Origin: 40CM-4-68-19 sp036513415
Lineage (GTDB): Bacteria; Myxococcota; Myxococcia; Myxococcales; 40CM-4-68-19
NCBI GenBank assembly: GCA_036513415.1
Contig: DATBZA010000017.1
Coordinates: forward strand, 6,975-70,974
Length of the DNA stretch: 64,000 nucleotides
Reading direction: 5' to 3'
Shown: one piece after another, positions 8,448 through 19,605 of the stretch
Layout of the letters: the number at the start of each line of letters is the position of its first letter
Position numbering within the stretch: position 1 is the stretch's first letter
The notes under the pieces: model-generated
The model's database searches: none
Told to the model about the DNA's origin: nothing
Seen by the model: the letters and a program-made list of their open reading frames with translations, nothing else
Position numbers and translations under genes: made by a program

Positions 8448-8717
8448 ATGCTGCCCAAGAACCGGCCACCGACGCACCCGGGCGAGATCCTGCTTGAAGA
8501 GTTCCTCAGGCCACGCGACATGACACAGGTCGCGCTCTCCGAGAAGCTAGAGATCCCGATCCAGCGGGTAAACTCGATCATCAACGGCAAGCGCGGCGTC
8601 ACTCCCGAGACGGCTGTTCTTCTCTCTCGTTTTTTCGAGACCACGGCTGAGTTCTGGATGAACCTTCAAACGAAGTACGACCTGTGGTTCGCCGAGCGCG
8701 ATCTGAGCAACAGGTAA
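8448..8717 (+). CDS. higA: HigA-like antitoxin, XRE-type helix-turn-helix
   Basis: 89 residues with a clear ribosome-binding site (AAGGGAG) upstream of the ATG. It begins RPPTHPGEILLEEFLRP, typical of HigA, followed by a helix-turn-helix (MTQVALSEKLEIPIQRVNSIINGKRGVTPETAVLLSRFF) and a dimerisation tail (TTAEFWMNLQTKYDLWFAERD). It binds and inactivates HigB and should repress the operon. The pair appears intact, with no truncation. Confidence 0.94.
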   Translation: MLPKNRPPTHPGEILLEEFLRPRDMTQVALSEKLEIPIQRVNSIINGKRGVTPETAVLLSRFFETTAEFWMNLQTKYDLWFAERDLSNR

Positions 8718-8849
8718 ATCGCCTGCCCGCCCACCTGGTCTGCGGCAGCCCCCGGGAACTTTGAAGGGCTCGTTTCGGGCTGGCAGACTCAAAAATCACT
8801 CCTCGGAACGGCCCTTGCCAGCTTGTCTTCCTGCGTTACTTTGGCGGCC

Positions 8850-11466
<2,617 letters not shown>

Positions 11467-11468
<2 letters not shown>

Positions 11469-11503
11469 CCGAAGGCGGCTCGAGGGCTACGCTTGAGCGC
11501 CAG
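11467..11503. repeat. dispersed double-hairpin repeat, copy 1
   Basis: Just after the clpB stop, AGCCG-AAGG-CGGCT forms a 5-bp hairpin, followed by the shared segment GGGCTACGCTTGAGCGCCAG, in which CGCT-TG-AGCG is a second small inverted repeat. The same arrangement occurs twice in tandem near 29.8 kb. It lies in the convergent gap between clpB and the TRAP permease gene, where it could also act as a bidirectional terminator, although no T-tract follows. Confidence 0.55.
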
Positions 11504-13498
11504 TCACATCCGGTCACCGAAGGCGGCTCGCCGCTTCCGCCACTGGATCGCCGCTGCCACGACCACCAGCACCAGGCCGGCCAGGTCGCTGGCGCTCGCG
11601 GGATGCATCAGCAAGAGCCCGGCGGCGATCAACATCGCGCGCTCCAGCCAGCCGGTCCGCTGGAGCATCCATCCCTGCACGCCGCACGCGAGCGCGGCGA
11701 TGCCCAGAACGGCGGTCGCGGTGACACGGATCACGTTTGCCGCGCTGCCCTTGAGCAGCAATCCGACCCCCGCGGGATCGAGCACGAACGCGAACGGCAC
11801 CAGAAACGCGGGAAGGGTGTACTTCCAGGACTGGAGGGTGGTCCGGTACGGATCGCCACCGGTGATCGCCGCCGCGGCGAACGGCGAGAGGGCGGTGGGC
11901 GGCGACACCTCGGAGAGCACCGCGTAGTAGAAGATGAACATGTGCGCGGCGAAATCGGGCACGCCGAGCTTCGTCAAGGCGGGCGCCGCGATCACGGCGC
12001 AGATGATGTAGCTGGCCGTGACCGGGACCGCGAGTCCGACCACCCAGACGACCAACGCGGTCAAGACGGCGGTAAGCAGGAGATTCCCGCCGGCGAGGTC
12101 GATGACGATGGAGCTGAACTTGAGCCCCAGGCCGGTGAGCGTGACCACGCCGACGATGATCCCGGCGGCGGCGCAGGTCGCCGCGACCGCGAGAACGCCC
12201 ACCGAGCCAGCCTTCAGCGCCTGGACCATCCGTGCCTGGCGGAGCGGTCTGCCCGGACCGGGTAGGAAGCTCAGGGCGGTATCCCTGCGCAAGAACGAGA
12301 GGGCGGCCGCAACGATGGTCGCCCAGAAGACTGCCGTGATCGCGCTGAAGCCGAGCACCATGAAAACGACCACCGCGATGAGCGACGTGAAATGGAACCC
12401 GCGCTCCTTGACCATCCGCCACACGTTCTGGCGCGGCCGGACCTCGACCTCGCGCGTGCCGAGCTTGCGCGAATCCAGCTCGACCATCAGGAACAGGCCC
12501 AGGTAGTAGAGGACCGTCGGGATGGTCGCCATCCAGATGACGTCCATGTACGAGATCTTGAGGTACTCGGCGATCAGGAAGGCGGCTGCGCCGAGTACCG
12601 GCGGCGAGATGATCGCGCCCAGGCCGCCCGCGGCGAGCAGACCGCCCGCGGCCTCCTTGCCGTAGCCCGCCTTCGCGAGCATCGGATAGGCGACCGACCC
12701 GATGGTCACGGTGGTGGCGACGCCGCTCCCCGACGGCCCGCCCAGCAGGAACGACGAGAGCACGATGGTGCGGCCGGCGGCGGCGCGGCTGCCGCCGGTC
12801 ACCGCAAACGAGAAATCGATGAAGAACTCGCCAGCGCCCGAGTATTTCAAGATCGCGCCATAGATGGTGAACAGGATGATGAACGTGGCCGAGACGTCGA
12901 TGGCAGTTCCGAAGATGCCCTCCAGGGTCATGTACATGTGGCCGACCAGCCGCTCCACGTCGTACCCCCGGTGGGTCCAGGGCGGCGGCAGCCACGGGCC
13001 GGCGAACGCGTAGGCGACGAACGCGACCACCACCAGCGTGAGGATCCACCCGGAGGTGCGGCGCGTGGCCTCGAGCACCAACACGATCAGGGTCACGCCG
13101 AAGAACAGATCCCACCTCGTCGGGGTGACGGCGCGCTCGATGAACTCGTCGAAGTCGATGAGGAGGTAGGCGACCACCGCTACCCCCAGCAGCGACAGCA
13201 CCACGTCGAACCACTGGACCCGGTCGCGGAACCGCTTCGCCGCGGGGAACAAGAGGAAGCAGAGGAACAGCACGAACCCGACGTGGATCGCGCGGAGGAT
13301 CTGCGCGGGGATGACCGCACGGGCGGCGTACAAATGGAACAAGGACATCGCTACCGCGACCGCGGTGAGGGCGCCGTCGGTCCAACCCTTGAAATGGCGG
13401 GCTGCGCCCTCCTCCTGCTCGATGAACTGTTCGGCCTTTTGCCGGGCATCCTCGTCGACGACAGCGCCGTGATCGATGAGAGGCTCGCCGGGTGTCAT
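11504..13498 (-). CDS. TRAP transporter fused permease (DctQ-DctM type, 4TM/12TM)
   Basis: 664 residues from the ATG at 13496-13498, which overlaps the stop of the DUF1850 gene by 4 nt. A longer open frame upstream is in the wrong phase and is rejected. An N-terminal soluble stretch (about 1-40) is followed by four helices of the DctQ-like part and about twelve of the DctM-like part. Signature segments include GGPSGSGVATTVTIGSVAYPMLAKAGYG and GGLGAIISPPVLGAAAFLIAEYL, typical of TAXI-TRAP fused permeases. It imports a carboxylate-type solute using an ion gradient, with the receptor encoded upstream in the same operon. The substrate is unknown. Confidence 0.93.
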   Translation of the reverse strand: MTPGEPLIDHGAVVDEDARQKAEQFIEQEEGAARHFKGWTDGALTAVAVAMSLFHLYAARAVIPAQILRAIHVGFVLFLCFLLFPAAKRFRDRVQWFDVVLSLLGVAVVAYLLIDFDEFIERAVTPTRWDLFFGVTLIVLVLEATRRTSGWILTLVVVAFVAYAFAGPWLPPPWTHRGYDVERLVGHMYMTLEGIFGTAIDVSATFIILFTIYGAILKYSGAGEFFIDFSFAVTGGSRAAAGRTIVLSSFLLGGPSGSGVATTVTIGSVAYPMLAKAGYGKEAAGGLLAAGGLGAIISPPVLGAAAFLIAEYLKISYMDVIWMATIPTVLYYLGLFLMVELDSRKLGTREVEVRPRQNVWRMVKERGFHFTSLIAVVVFMVLGFSAITAVFWATIVAAALSFLRRDTALSFLPGPGRPLRQARMVQALKAGSVGVLAVAATCAAAGIIVGVVTLTGLGLKFSSIVIDLAGGNLLLTAVLTALVVWVVGLAVPVTASYIICAVIAAPALTKLGVPDFAAHMFIFYYAVLSEVSPPTALSPFAAAAITGGDPYRTTLQSWKYTLPAFLVPFAFVLDPAGVGLLLKGSAANVIRVTATAVLGIAALACGVQGWMLQRTGWLERAMLIAAGLLLMHPASASDLAGLVLVVVAAAIQWRKRRAAFGDRM

Positions 13499-14013
13499 GA
13501 ATGCACGCGCAGCTGATCGCTCGTGCGAGCGAAACAGGCCCAGAGCCAGTGAACCACGGCAGGCCTGCGCACGGCCCGCATCACCAGGCGGTCCCCGTGA
13601 TCGCCGAACTCCAGGAACGACCGTTCCAGCCCGCCGACCTGGAGCCGCTGCGGCGTCCCGGCGGCCACCCGGAAGACGATCTCCCGCATCTCGCGCTCCA
13701 CGGCATGACGCTCTCCCGCCGCGGAGATCCCGAGGTACTCGCGCACCGCCGCGCTCGGGCTGGACACCGATTTCAAGACGATGCGCCGCTCCGGGTCCAC
13801 CATGAACTCCTCGGTGACCGGCCAGTCGTACATCGAGTGGTGAGAGGTCACCGAGAACGACTCTCCCTCGCCAAGGCCGACGCATGCCGCCTCACCCCGC
13901 GCGCCGTTCTCCAATTCGAGCACCGTCACGGGGTTCAGCGCCGCAGCAGCCGCGAGCGCGGCCGCGCCGCAACCGGAGATGCATCGGTGCGCCCTCCGGC
14001 CCGTCGTGATCAC
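13495..14013 (-). CDS. DUF1850 domain protein of the TAXI-TRAP operon
   Basis: 172 residues from a GTG at 14013 that overlaps the receptor stop (GTGA). The N-terminus (about 10-30) is hydrophobic and Ala-rich, fitting a signal peptide. The body (VTVLELENGARGEAACVGLGEGESFSVTSHHSMYDWPVTEEFMVDPERRIVLKSV) matches the DUF1850 pattern, in which a small beta-rich domain with a conserved H-S-MYD-P-VTE stretch accompanies TAXI-TRAP systems. It is overlapped by genes on both sides, so it is an integral part of the operon. Its molecular role is not established. Confidence 0.85.
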   Translation of the reverse strand: MITTGRRAHRCISGCGAAALAAAAALNPVTVLELENGARGEAACVGLGEGESFSVTSHHSMYDWPVTEEFMVDPERRIVLKSVSSPSAAVREYLGISAAGERHAVEREMREIVFRVAAGTPQRLQVGGLERSFLEFGDHGDRLVMRAVRRPAVVHWLWACFARTSDQLRVHS

Positions 14014-14960
14014 TTGGGCTTGAGGCCCTTCTCGGCGAAGTACCTGGCTGCACCCGGGTGGAACGGGATGGGCGAGCCTCCCTCGTACTGGCTCGCGAGG
14101 TCCAGGTTGGCCGCCTCCGAATGGACCGCGGCGAGGTCCGCCTTCTTCTCGAACAGGGTCTTCACGATGTCGTGGACGAGCTTCTCGTCCATCCCTTCGT
14201 GCACGACGAGGACGTTCCACACGTCCGCGACATGGGCGTCCTGGTCCTGCCTCGGATAGGATTTCGCGGGGATGACGCCCTTCACATAGAGAGACCCGTA
14301 CTTCTTGACGAGGTTCGGGATCGCCTTGTCGTGGTCGAGAAGCTTGATCTTCGTTCCGGGAGTGGCGGCCAGATCGGTCACGGCGGCGGTGGGCACGCCG
14401 CCCGACCAGAAGAACGCGTCGATCTTCCTGTCCTTGAGAGCGTTCACCGACTCCGCGACCGAGAGCTTCTCGCGCTTGACGTCCTTCTCGGGATCGATCC
14501 CGTAGGCCTCCAGGATGCGTATGGCGATGGTCTCGGTGCCGCTCCCGGGCGCGCCGGTGGAAATGCGCTTGCCCTTGAGATCTTGCATCTTCTCGATGCC
14601 GCGGCCCTCCTCCGTCACCCACTGGCTCTTGTTCGCGTAGAGCACGGCGATCGAACGGATGGGGACCTTCTCCTTGAACTTGCCGGTGCCGTTGAAGCCG
14701 TCACTCGCCGTATCCGCCAGGCTGAAGGCCACGTCCGCCTTTCTGGCCCCGATCAGCTTGATGTTGTCCACCGAGGCGCTGGTCACCTCCGCGGTCGCCT
14801 CCACGGCAGGGAGGTTCTTGCTGAGCACGTTGGCGAGCCCGCCACCGAGTGGGTAGTACACACCGCCCGTTCCCCCGGTAGCGATGGAGAGCTTCACCGA
14901 CTTCTGCTGCGCCTGGACGGGACAGACCGTGAAGACGAGGGCGACGGCGATGAGCTTCAT
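14010..14960 (-). CDS. TAXI family TRAP transporter solute-binding receptor
   Basis: 316 residues with a signal peptide (MKLIAVALVFTVCPVQAQ). TAXI family signatures are LSIATGGTGGVYYPLGGGLANVL at the mature N-terminus, DVAFSLADTA, then GKRISTGAPGSGTE and the C-terminal GGSPIPFHPGAARYFAEKGL. It is a periplasmic receptor that delivers its ligand to the fused permease encoded two genes downstream. The operon order is receptor - DUF1850 - permease. The short protein at 23.2 kb shares the C-terminal PIPFHPGA signature. Confidence 0.95.
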   Translation of the reverse strand: MKLIAVALVFTVCPVQAQQKSVKLSIATGGTGGVYYPLGGGLANVLSKNLPAVEATAEVTSASVDNIKLIGARKADVAFSLADTASDGFNGTGKFKEKVPIRSIAVLYANKSQWVTEEGRGIEKMQDLKGKRISTGAPGSGTETIAIRILEAYGIDPEKDVKREKLSVAESVNALKDRKIDAFFWSGGVPTAAVTDLAATPGTKIKLLDHDKAIPNLVKKYGSLYVKGVIPAKSYPRQDQDAHVADVWNVLVVHEGMDEKLVHDIVKTLFEKKADLAAVHSEAANLDLASQYEGGSPIPFHPGAARYFAEKGLKPK

Positions 14961-15075
14961 GTCATTCTCCGTTTCGGGCGAGCGTGGGTTCGCGGTCCTC
15001 GCGTGGGCCGCGAGCGGACGTGGGCGTCAGGTGAAGAAAGCACGTTGCCACGCGCTCGGCCAGCCGCGGAGGGGC

Positions 15076-16515
15076 TCAGCGCGGCAGGAGCACGCGGACC
15101 TCGGTGCCCTCTTCGGCGGAGCTCCGCGCCTCCACGCTGCCGCCGTGCGCCACCGCGATCTGGCGCACGATGTAGAGCCCGAGACCCAGATTGCGCGACC
15201 CCGGCCCGCGCGCGCCCCGCTTGAAGGGCTCGAACAGCGTTGGCATCATCTCGGGCGCGATGGGCGCGCCGGCATTGCGGACCGAGAGCACCACCCGATC
15301 CGCCTCCGCCGTGCAACGCAGCTCGACCGCCCGTCCCGGCGCTCCGTGTTCCGCGGCGTTCCGGAGGAGGTTTCCAATCAACTGCTCGAGCCGGGCCCGG
15401 TCCCAGGACCCGCTGCAGTCGCCTGTGGCGCTCACCTCGACCTGGATTCGCTCCTGTTCGGCCGCGAGGTCCGTGCAAAGCCGCGCCAGGTCGGTGGGAG
15501 CACGGCGGAGCTTGATGCCCCCGCCGATGCGCGCCTGCGTGAAATCGAGCAGCGTTTCCAGCATGCGTGCGGCGCGCTCGGCCGCCGCAGCGATGCGTGC
15601 GACGGGTTTGCGCTGCTCGTCGCGGAGCTCGGTCATGCGCAGCAGGGTGGTGGCCAGCAACACGATGTTCAGCGGATCGCGCAGGTCGTGGCCGACGATG
15701 GCGAGCAGCTCCTCGGTGAAGGCCGCGACGCGCCGGACCTCGCTCTCGACGCGAGTCCGATCGGTCACGTCCAGCGCCGTTCCCACCCAGCCGATGGTCT
15801 TCCCGTTTTCGCGCACGGGAGCGGTACGCGTGTAGAACACCCGGTACTCTCCGCTGTCGTCCCGCATCCGGTACTGCAGATCGAAGAGCTCCTCCCGGTG
15901 CACCCCGCGCGCCCGCTCGTGCATCGCTCTCTCGCGGTCGTCGGGGTGCAGGCGTTCCACCCAGGCATCGCGGACGATTCCGCCTTCTGGACCGAAGAAC
16001 CGGCGCGCCATGCCGTTGAGGAACTCGGAGCGGCCATCGGCCCCGGTCCTCCACACCAGGGCGGGAATGGACTCCGCCAGGGTGCGCATGAGCAGCTCGG
16101 ACTGGCTCTCCCGCTGCGGCCTGCCCACCGCATGTACGACGATGATCTCGAGGACGCGCCCGGAGTCGTCGAGGACAGGCGCTCCGCGGGCGCGCATCCG
16201 GCAGAACGTCTGGTCGGCAAGCCGGAGGCGGTGCTCCACGGACCACGCTTTCCTCTCGTTCGCGGCAGCGAGGAACGTCTGGAGCGTCCGCTCCCGATCC
16301 TCGGGGTGCACGACCTCCAACCAGCCGAGGGGCGCCAGAAGCTGCTCCTCCGTCTGGCCGGTCAATTCCCGCCAGGCCGGCGCGTCGCGCAGAAGGTCGC
16401 CCGAGGCCGATGCCGACCAGACGATCTCCGGGATCGCCTGCTGCAGGGCACGGAACCTCCGCTCCGCGAGGTCCGGCAGCTGCGGCGCATGCGAGGAAGG
16501 AGAGGTGCCCAACAC
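15076..16515 (-). CDS. cytoplasmic PAS-PAS sensor histidine kinase
   Basis: 479 residues and no transmembrane segment. Two PAS/PAC domains lie at about 20-135 and 140-255 (each with a W..vHPdDRer motif), then HisKA with the phospho-accepting His276 in IVGHDLRDPLN. The HATPase domain has an N-box (LIGNLLRNAAEHG), a G1-like VRNAGAPI in place of the usual D-x-G-x-G, and a G2 region in LGLGLYIVRQI. It autophosphorylates in response to an intracellular cue. No response regulator gene adjoins it. It is 115 bp upstream of the TAXI receptor on the same strand, so it might control that operon, but only position suggests this. The atypical G1 box (no Asp) is worth noting. Confidence 0.92.
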   Translation of the reverse strand: MLGTSPSSHAPQLPDLAERRFRALQQAIPEIVWSASASGDLLRDAPAWRELTGQTEEQLLAPLGWLEVVHPEDRERTLQTFLAAANERKAWSVEHRLRLADQTFCRMRARGAPVLDDSGRVLEIIVVHAVGRPQRESQSELLMRTLAESIPALVWRTGADGRSEFLNGMARRFFGPEGGIVRDAWVERLHPDDRERAMHERARGVHREELFDLQYRMRDDSGEYRVFYTRTAPVRENGKTIGWVGTALDVTDRTRVESEVRRVAAFTEELLAIVGHDLRDPLNIVLLATTLLRMTELRDEQRKPVARIAAAAERAARMLETLLDFTQARIGGGIKLRRAPTDLARLCTDLAAEQERIQVEVSATGDCSGSWDRARLEQLIGNLLRNAAEHGAPGRAVELRCTAEADRVVLSVRNAGAPIAPEMMPTLFEPFKRGARGPGSRNLGLGLYIVRQIAVAHGGSVEARSSAEEGTEVRVLLPR

Positions 16516-16679
16516 GCACTGGCAGTTAACACGGCCTTGGGTCGGACGGAAGTCTCAATCTTATCCCGGTGTTGCATTGCAAGACGGTTTCGTTCGCGGA
16601 GCCGATGCTGTCACACGAAGTTGCGTTGACTGCCTGGAAAGCGCGGTGCAGGCTCCCCCGCTGCCCAAAGGAGGCGCTC

Positions 16680-17066
16680 ATGGCCAATCCCTTCGTTCAC
16701 GTCGAGCTGCACACCAATGACCTCGCGAAGGCCAAGACCTTCTACTCGAAGCTGTTCGGCTGGAAGCTGAAGGACATGCCCATGCCCGGAGGTGCTGACA
16801 GCTACACCATGATCGAAGTCGGCGAAGGAACCGGCGGCGGGATGATGACGGCCCAGCCTCCCGGTTCGCCCCCACGCTGGCAGGCTTACGTGGGCGTGGA
16901 CGACGTGGCTGCGTCCACTCGCAAGGCGAAGGAACTGGGCGCGAAGGTCATGATGGACAAGACCGAGGTCGGCGATTTCGGCTTCATGAGCGTGATCATC
17001 GATCCGACGGGCGCCGCGATCGCGCTCTGGCAGGCGAAGCCGCCCCAGCGACCGCAGAAGAAGTAG
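16680..17066 (+). CDS. VOC family (glyoxalase/bleomycin-resistance fold) protein
   Basis: 128 residues from the ATG at 16680, which has an excellent ribosome-binding site (AAAGGAGG). The start is decided by it, since upstream in-frame codons are unlike the family. FVHVELHTNDLAKAKTFYSKLFGWKL is the classic first beta-alpha-beta module, and a second module contains WQAYVGVDDVAASTRKAKELGAKV and VIIDPTGAAIALWQ. Members bind a metal and act as lyases, dioxygenases or antibiotic-binding proteins. This one belongs to the small single-domain group of unknown substrate. Confidence 0.92.
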   Translation: MANPFVHVELHTNDLAKAKTFYSKLFGWKLKDMPMPGGADSYTMIEVGEGTGGGMMTAQPPGSPPRWQAYVGVDDVAASTRKAKELGAKVMMDKTEVGDFGFMSVIIDPTGAAIALWQAKPPQRPQKK

Positions 17067-17176
17067 TCGCCTCACCGACCCGGGCGCGGACGAGTCGCCC
17101 CCGAAGAGTTCGCGGTTGGACGCAAGGCCAATGGTCAGCGGCCGCAGGAAGGGGGAAGTGTACCCGGCGGCAAGTC

Positions 17177-17671
17177 ATGCCCGAAGTCAGCGTCGTCTCG
17201 GCCGCGGGGCGCGTCCTGCTGCTCGACAGCTACATCAATCGTCCGGAGCTGCCGACGACGCCCTTGGACAAACGCCGCACGCCGATCGCGCTTGCCGCGG
17301 AAATCGGCAAGGGCCTGTTCTCGATCATGGACAACCTGCCTCACCCCGACGTCCTCCTGGGCTCGATCGTCAGCCTCGGGGCGGCGAACAACCAGCAGCG
17401 CGATATCATCCAGTACACCCAGCACCTCAAGCCTAAGGTCTACTATCCGGGCCACTTGACGGACGTCGCGCAGGCGGGCTCCGCGCTCTATCACAAGCTC
17501 AGCTGGCGTGACACGGCGTACAACATGGGTTTCCCGCAGAGCGAGTGGCCGGAATTCCGCTTGCAGATCGACCCGAACGACTTCCTGGTGCCGCAGGTGT
17601 TCAACCCGAGCGACGAGCGGTGGTCCAAGTCGCGGAAAGCGGAGGACCAGGTTCGCTCCCAGTGCCGCTGA
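17177..17671 (+). pseudogene. C-terminal fragment of an MBL-fold metallo-hydrolase
   Basis: 164 codons whose content (LLLDSYINRPELP, DVLLGSIVSLGAANNQQRDIIQYTQHLKPKVYYPGHLTDVA, a late Asp/Glu-rich tail) resembles the C-terminal part of an MBL-fold hydrolase. The N-terminal HxHxDH zinc motif is missing. The upstream 110 bp carry no in-frame beginning and no ribosome-binding site, so a truncated gene is more likely than a short real one. The MBL assignment rests on the general pattern of the C-terminal half and is moderate. Confidence 0.5.
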
Positions 17672-17740
17672 GCTGACGTCCGCCGTCAGCCGTCCTGTAC
17701 GGCGGCAGGTCTCCGTGACTGCCGCCGCAAGCTGCGCTTC

Positions 17741-18586
17741 TCAGCGACTGGTGATCATCACGATAGCGGCCGCTGCGCACGCGAGCCCGATCGACTGCAC
17801 GGGCCGCAGGCGTTCGCCGAGCACCACCCTGGCGAGGAGCACGGTGCTGGCGGGATAGAGCGAGGCGAGCGTGGCCACGAGGCCGAGCGGTCCCTCGCGT
17901 ACCGCGATGAGATAGAGCGCGTTCGCCAACATGTCGAGCGCTCCACAGGCGACGACTACAGGCACCACCGCGCGGGGAACGACGAGGGGAACCCTGGCCA
18001 GACGGGCGGCGGCCGCGAGCGCGACCGTGGACACGGCGCGGGCGATCAGGAGCGGCCAGAGGCCGGACGCGTTGCCGGCGCGCGCGAGGCAGACGAAGAA
18101 CGCGCCGATAGCGACGCCCGAGGCGAGCGCGATGGCGAGCGAGCGATCGTGGCCCTCAGGCTTGCCAGCCGGGTCGTCATGGCGGCTGATCAGCGCGACC
18201 GAGGCAACGGCGACCGCGATGCCCGCGAGCGCCAGATGGCCCGGCCGTTCTCCGAGGCTGATCGCTACCAGCACCGGAATGGTGATGGAGCAGACAGCGG
18301 TGACCGGCGCGACCACGCTCACCCGGCCCACCGCGAGGCCGTAGTAAAGCAGCCCTACGCCCATTCCGCCGGTCGCGCCGGCACCCACCGCCCAAAGCCC
18401 GCCGATGAGGGAAGGCGGTTCGGCCGGAAAGAGCGGCAGCGCGAGCGCCACCAGCAATAGCCCGATGCCCTGGGACACCACGGTGGCGGACAGGGCCGCC
18501 GCGCGGCGCGCCGCCAGACCGCCGAGGAAATCGGCCGTCCCGTAGACCACGGCGGAGAGCAACGCCACGAGGAGAGCCACGCGCAT
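17741..18586 (-). CDS. EamA/DMT family transporter
   Basis: 281 residues with ten predicted transmembrane helices arranged as two EamA repeats (about 1-137 and 150-281). Typical motifs are VYGTADFLGGLAARRAAALSA in the first helix pair and YPASTVLLARVVLGERLRPVQ near the end of the second repeat. DMT proteins export or import small metabolites across the inner membrane; the substrate here cannot be predicted. It is a single gene, convergent with the fragment to its left and divergent from the arsR operon to its right. Confidence 0.92.
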   Translation of the reverse strand: MRVALLVALLSAVVYGTADFLGGLAARRAAALSATVVSQGIGLLLVALALPLFPAEPPSLIGGLWAVGAGATGGMGVGLLYYGLAVGRVSVVAPVTAVCSITIPVLVAISLGERPGHLALAGIAVAVASVALISRHDDPAGKPEGHDRSLAIALASGVAIGAFFVCLARAGNASGLWPLLIARAVSTVALAAAARLARVPLVVPRAVVPVVVACGALDMLANALYLIAVREGPLGLVATLASLYPASTVLLARVVLGERLRPVQSIGLACAAAAIVMITSR

Positions 18587-18670
18587 CCTTTCGAGGGACG
18601 CCTACCACAACGCGCCGATTGTCTCTGGAAACGCGCGGCGCGCCGCTCGACCTGTCATCGACCTATCTGC

Positions 18671-18699
18671 TTGACAGTCTGCGCATCGGAATGTATATC
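18671..18699 (+). promoter_or_regulatory. sigma-70-type promoter of the arsR-SRPBCC operon, nearly leaderless
   Basis: A perfect -35 TTGACA (18671-18676) is followed after 17 nt by TATATC (18694-18699). The ATG of the regulator gene begins only 11 nt beyond the -10 box, so transcription would start about 4-6 nt before the start codon or at it. No ribosome-binding site fits in that space. The spacing and sequence quality make this one of the clearest promoters in the window. Confidence 0.75.
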
Positions 18700-18706
18700 A
18701 CCTTTA

Positions 18707-18718
18707 GGTTATGCAACC
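18707..18718. promoter_or_regulatory. candidate ArsR operator overlapping the start codon
   Basis: GGTT-ATGC-AACC is a perfect inverted repeat whose centre is the ATG start, set in an A/T-rich TTTAGGTT context just after the -10 box. ArsR/SRPBCC operons are typically autoregulated through AACC/GGTT half-sites at the promoter, so repressor binding here would block transcription initiation. The functional reading is inferred. Confidence 0.5.
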
Positions 18719-19085
18719 ATCAGGCTATAGACGAACGACCCCTGACCGGCTCGACGCCACCTTCGCGGCGCTGGCCGATCCCACGCGGCGGGCGATCCTC
18801 GCCCGCCTGGCAACGGGTGAGGCGTCGGTGATGGAGCTGGCCGCCCCCTTCGACATGAGCCAGCCGGCGGTCTCCAAGCACCTCAAGGTGCTGGAGCGCG
18901 CAGGCCTCGTCTCGCGCGGGCGCGACGCCCAGCGAAGGCCCCGCCGGCTGGAGCCCAGGCCTCTCGCGGAAGCCACCGGGTGGCTGGAAGCCTACCGCAG
19001 ACTCTGGGAAGAAAATTTCGAGCGCCTCGACGCCGTGCTCGAGGAGCTGAAGGCCGCGAAGAAGCATGGACGCAGCAAGCGATAG
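18711..19085 (+). CDS. ArsR-family winged-helix transcriptional regulator
   Basis: 124 residues. LDATFAALADPTRRAILARLATGEASVMELAAPFDMSQPAVSKHLKVLERAGLVSRGRD is the ArsR DNA-binding domain. There is no metal-binding ELCVCDL-type motif, which places it in the non-metal subgroup that accompanies SRPBCC proteins. The C-terminus (EAYRRLWEENFERLDAVLEELKA) is a helical dimerisation tail. The next gene, for an SRPBCC protein, begins 13 nt after its stop. It probably represses its own operon through the site over its start codon. Confidence 0.94.
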   Translation: MQPSGYRRTTPDRLDATFAALADPTRRAILARLATGEASVMELAAPFDMSQPAVSKHLKVLERAGLVSRGRDAQRRPRRLEPRPLAEATGWLEAYRRLWEENFERLDAVLEELKAAKKHGRSKR

Positions 19086-19098
19086 AGGAGACCGAACC

Positions 19099-19605
19099 AT
19101 GAAGAACAGCGGGGCCCTGCAAGTGACTGCCCAGTCCGACCGGGAGATCGTGATGACGCGCGTCTTCGATGCTCCGCGCAACCTGGTCTTCGATGCCTAC
19201 ACCAAGCCCGAGCTGCTCAAGCGGTGGCTCGGGGTGTTCGGCGGCTGGTCGATGCCGGTCTGCGAGGTCGACCTCCGGGTGGGAGGCAAATATCGCTGGG
19301 TGTGGCGGAACACCGACGGAAGAGAGATGGGAGTGCGCGGCGTCTACCGCGAGGTGGTGCGGCCCGAGCGACTGGTGAACACCGAGAAGTTCGACGACGC
19401 CTGGTACCCCGGTGAGTCGCTGATCACGGCCACCTTCATCGAGCAGGGCGGCAAGACCACGCTTACGGCCACCATGCGCTACGAGTCGACGGAGGCCCGC
19501 GACGCCGTCATCAAGTCCCCCATGGAGAGTGGAGTCGCCAAGAGCTACGACAAGCTCGCCGAGCTGCTGGCGTCGGGGGAGAGCCAGAGGAGAGAGCGGA
19601 CATGA
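19099..19605 (+). CDS. SRPBCC (AHSA1-like / CalC-type) domain protein
   Basis: 168 residues from the ATG at 19099, preceded by AGAGGAG; an in-frame ATG at 19066 would overlap the regulator gene. The fold signature is MTRVFDAPRNLVFDAYTKPELLKRWLG near the N-terminus and YDKLAELLA at the C-terminal helix, with GKYRWVWRNTDGREMGVRGVYREVVRPERLVNTEKF between. SRPBCC proteins hold hydrophobic ligands in a deep cavity. Its operon partner is an ArsR repressor, so a ligand-responsive stress function is likely but unspecified. Confidence 0.93.
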   Translation: MKNSGALQVTAQSDREIVMTRVFDAPRNLVFDAYTKPELLKRWLGVFGGWSMPVCEVDLRVGGKYRWVWRNTDGREMGVRGVYREVVRPERLVNTEKFDDAWYPGESLITATFIEQGGKTTLTATMRYESTEARDAVIKSPMESGVAKSYDKLAELLASGESQRRERT

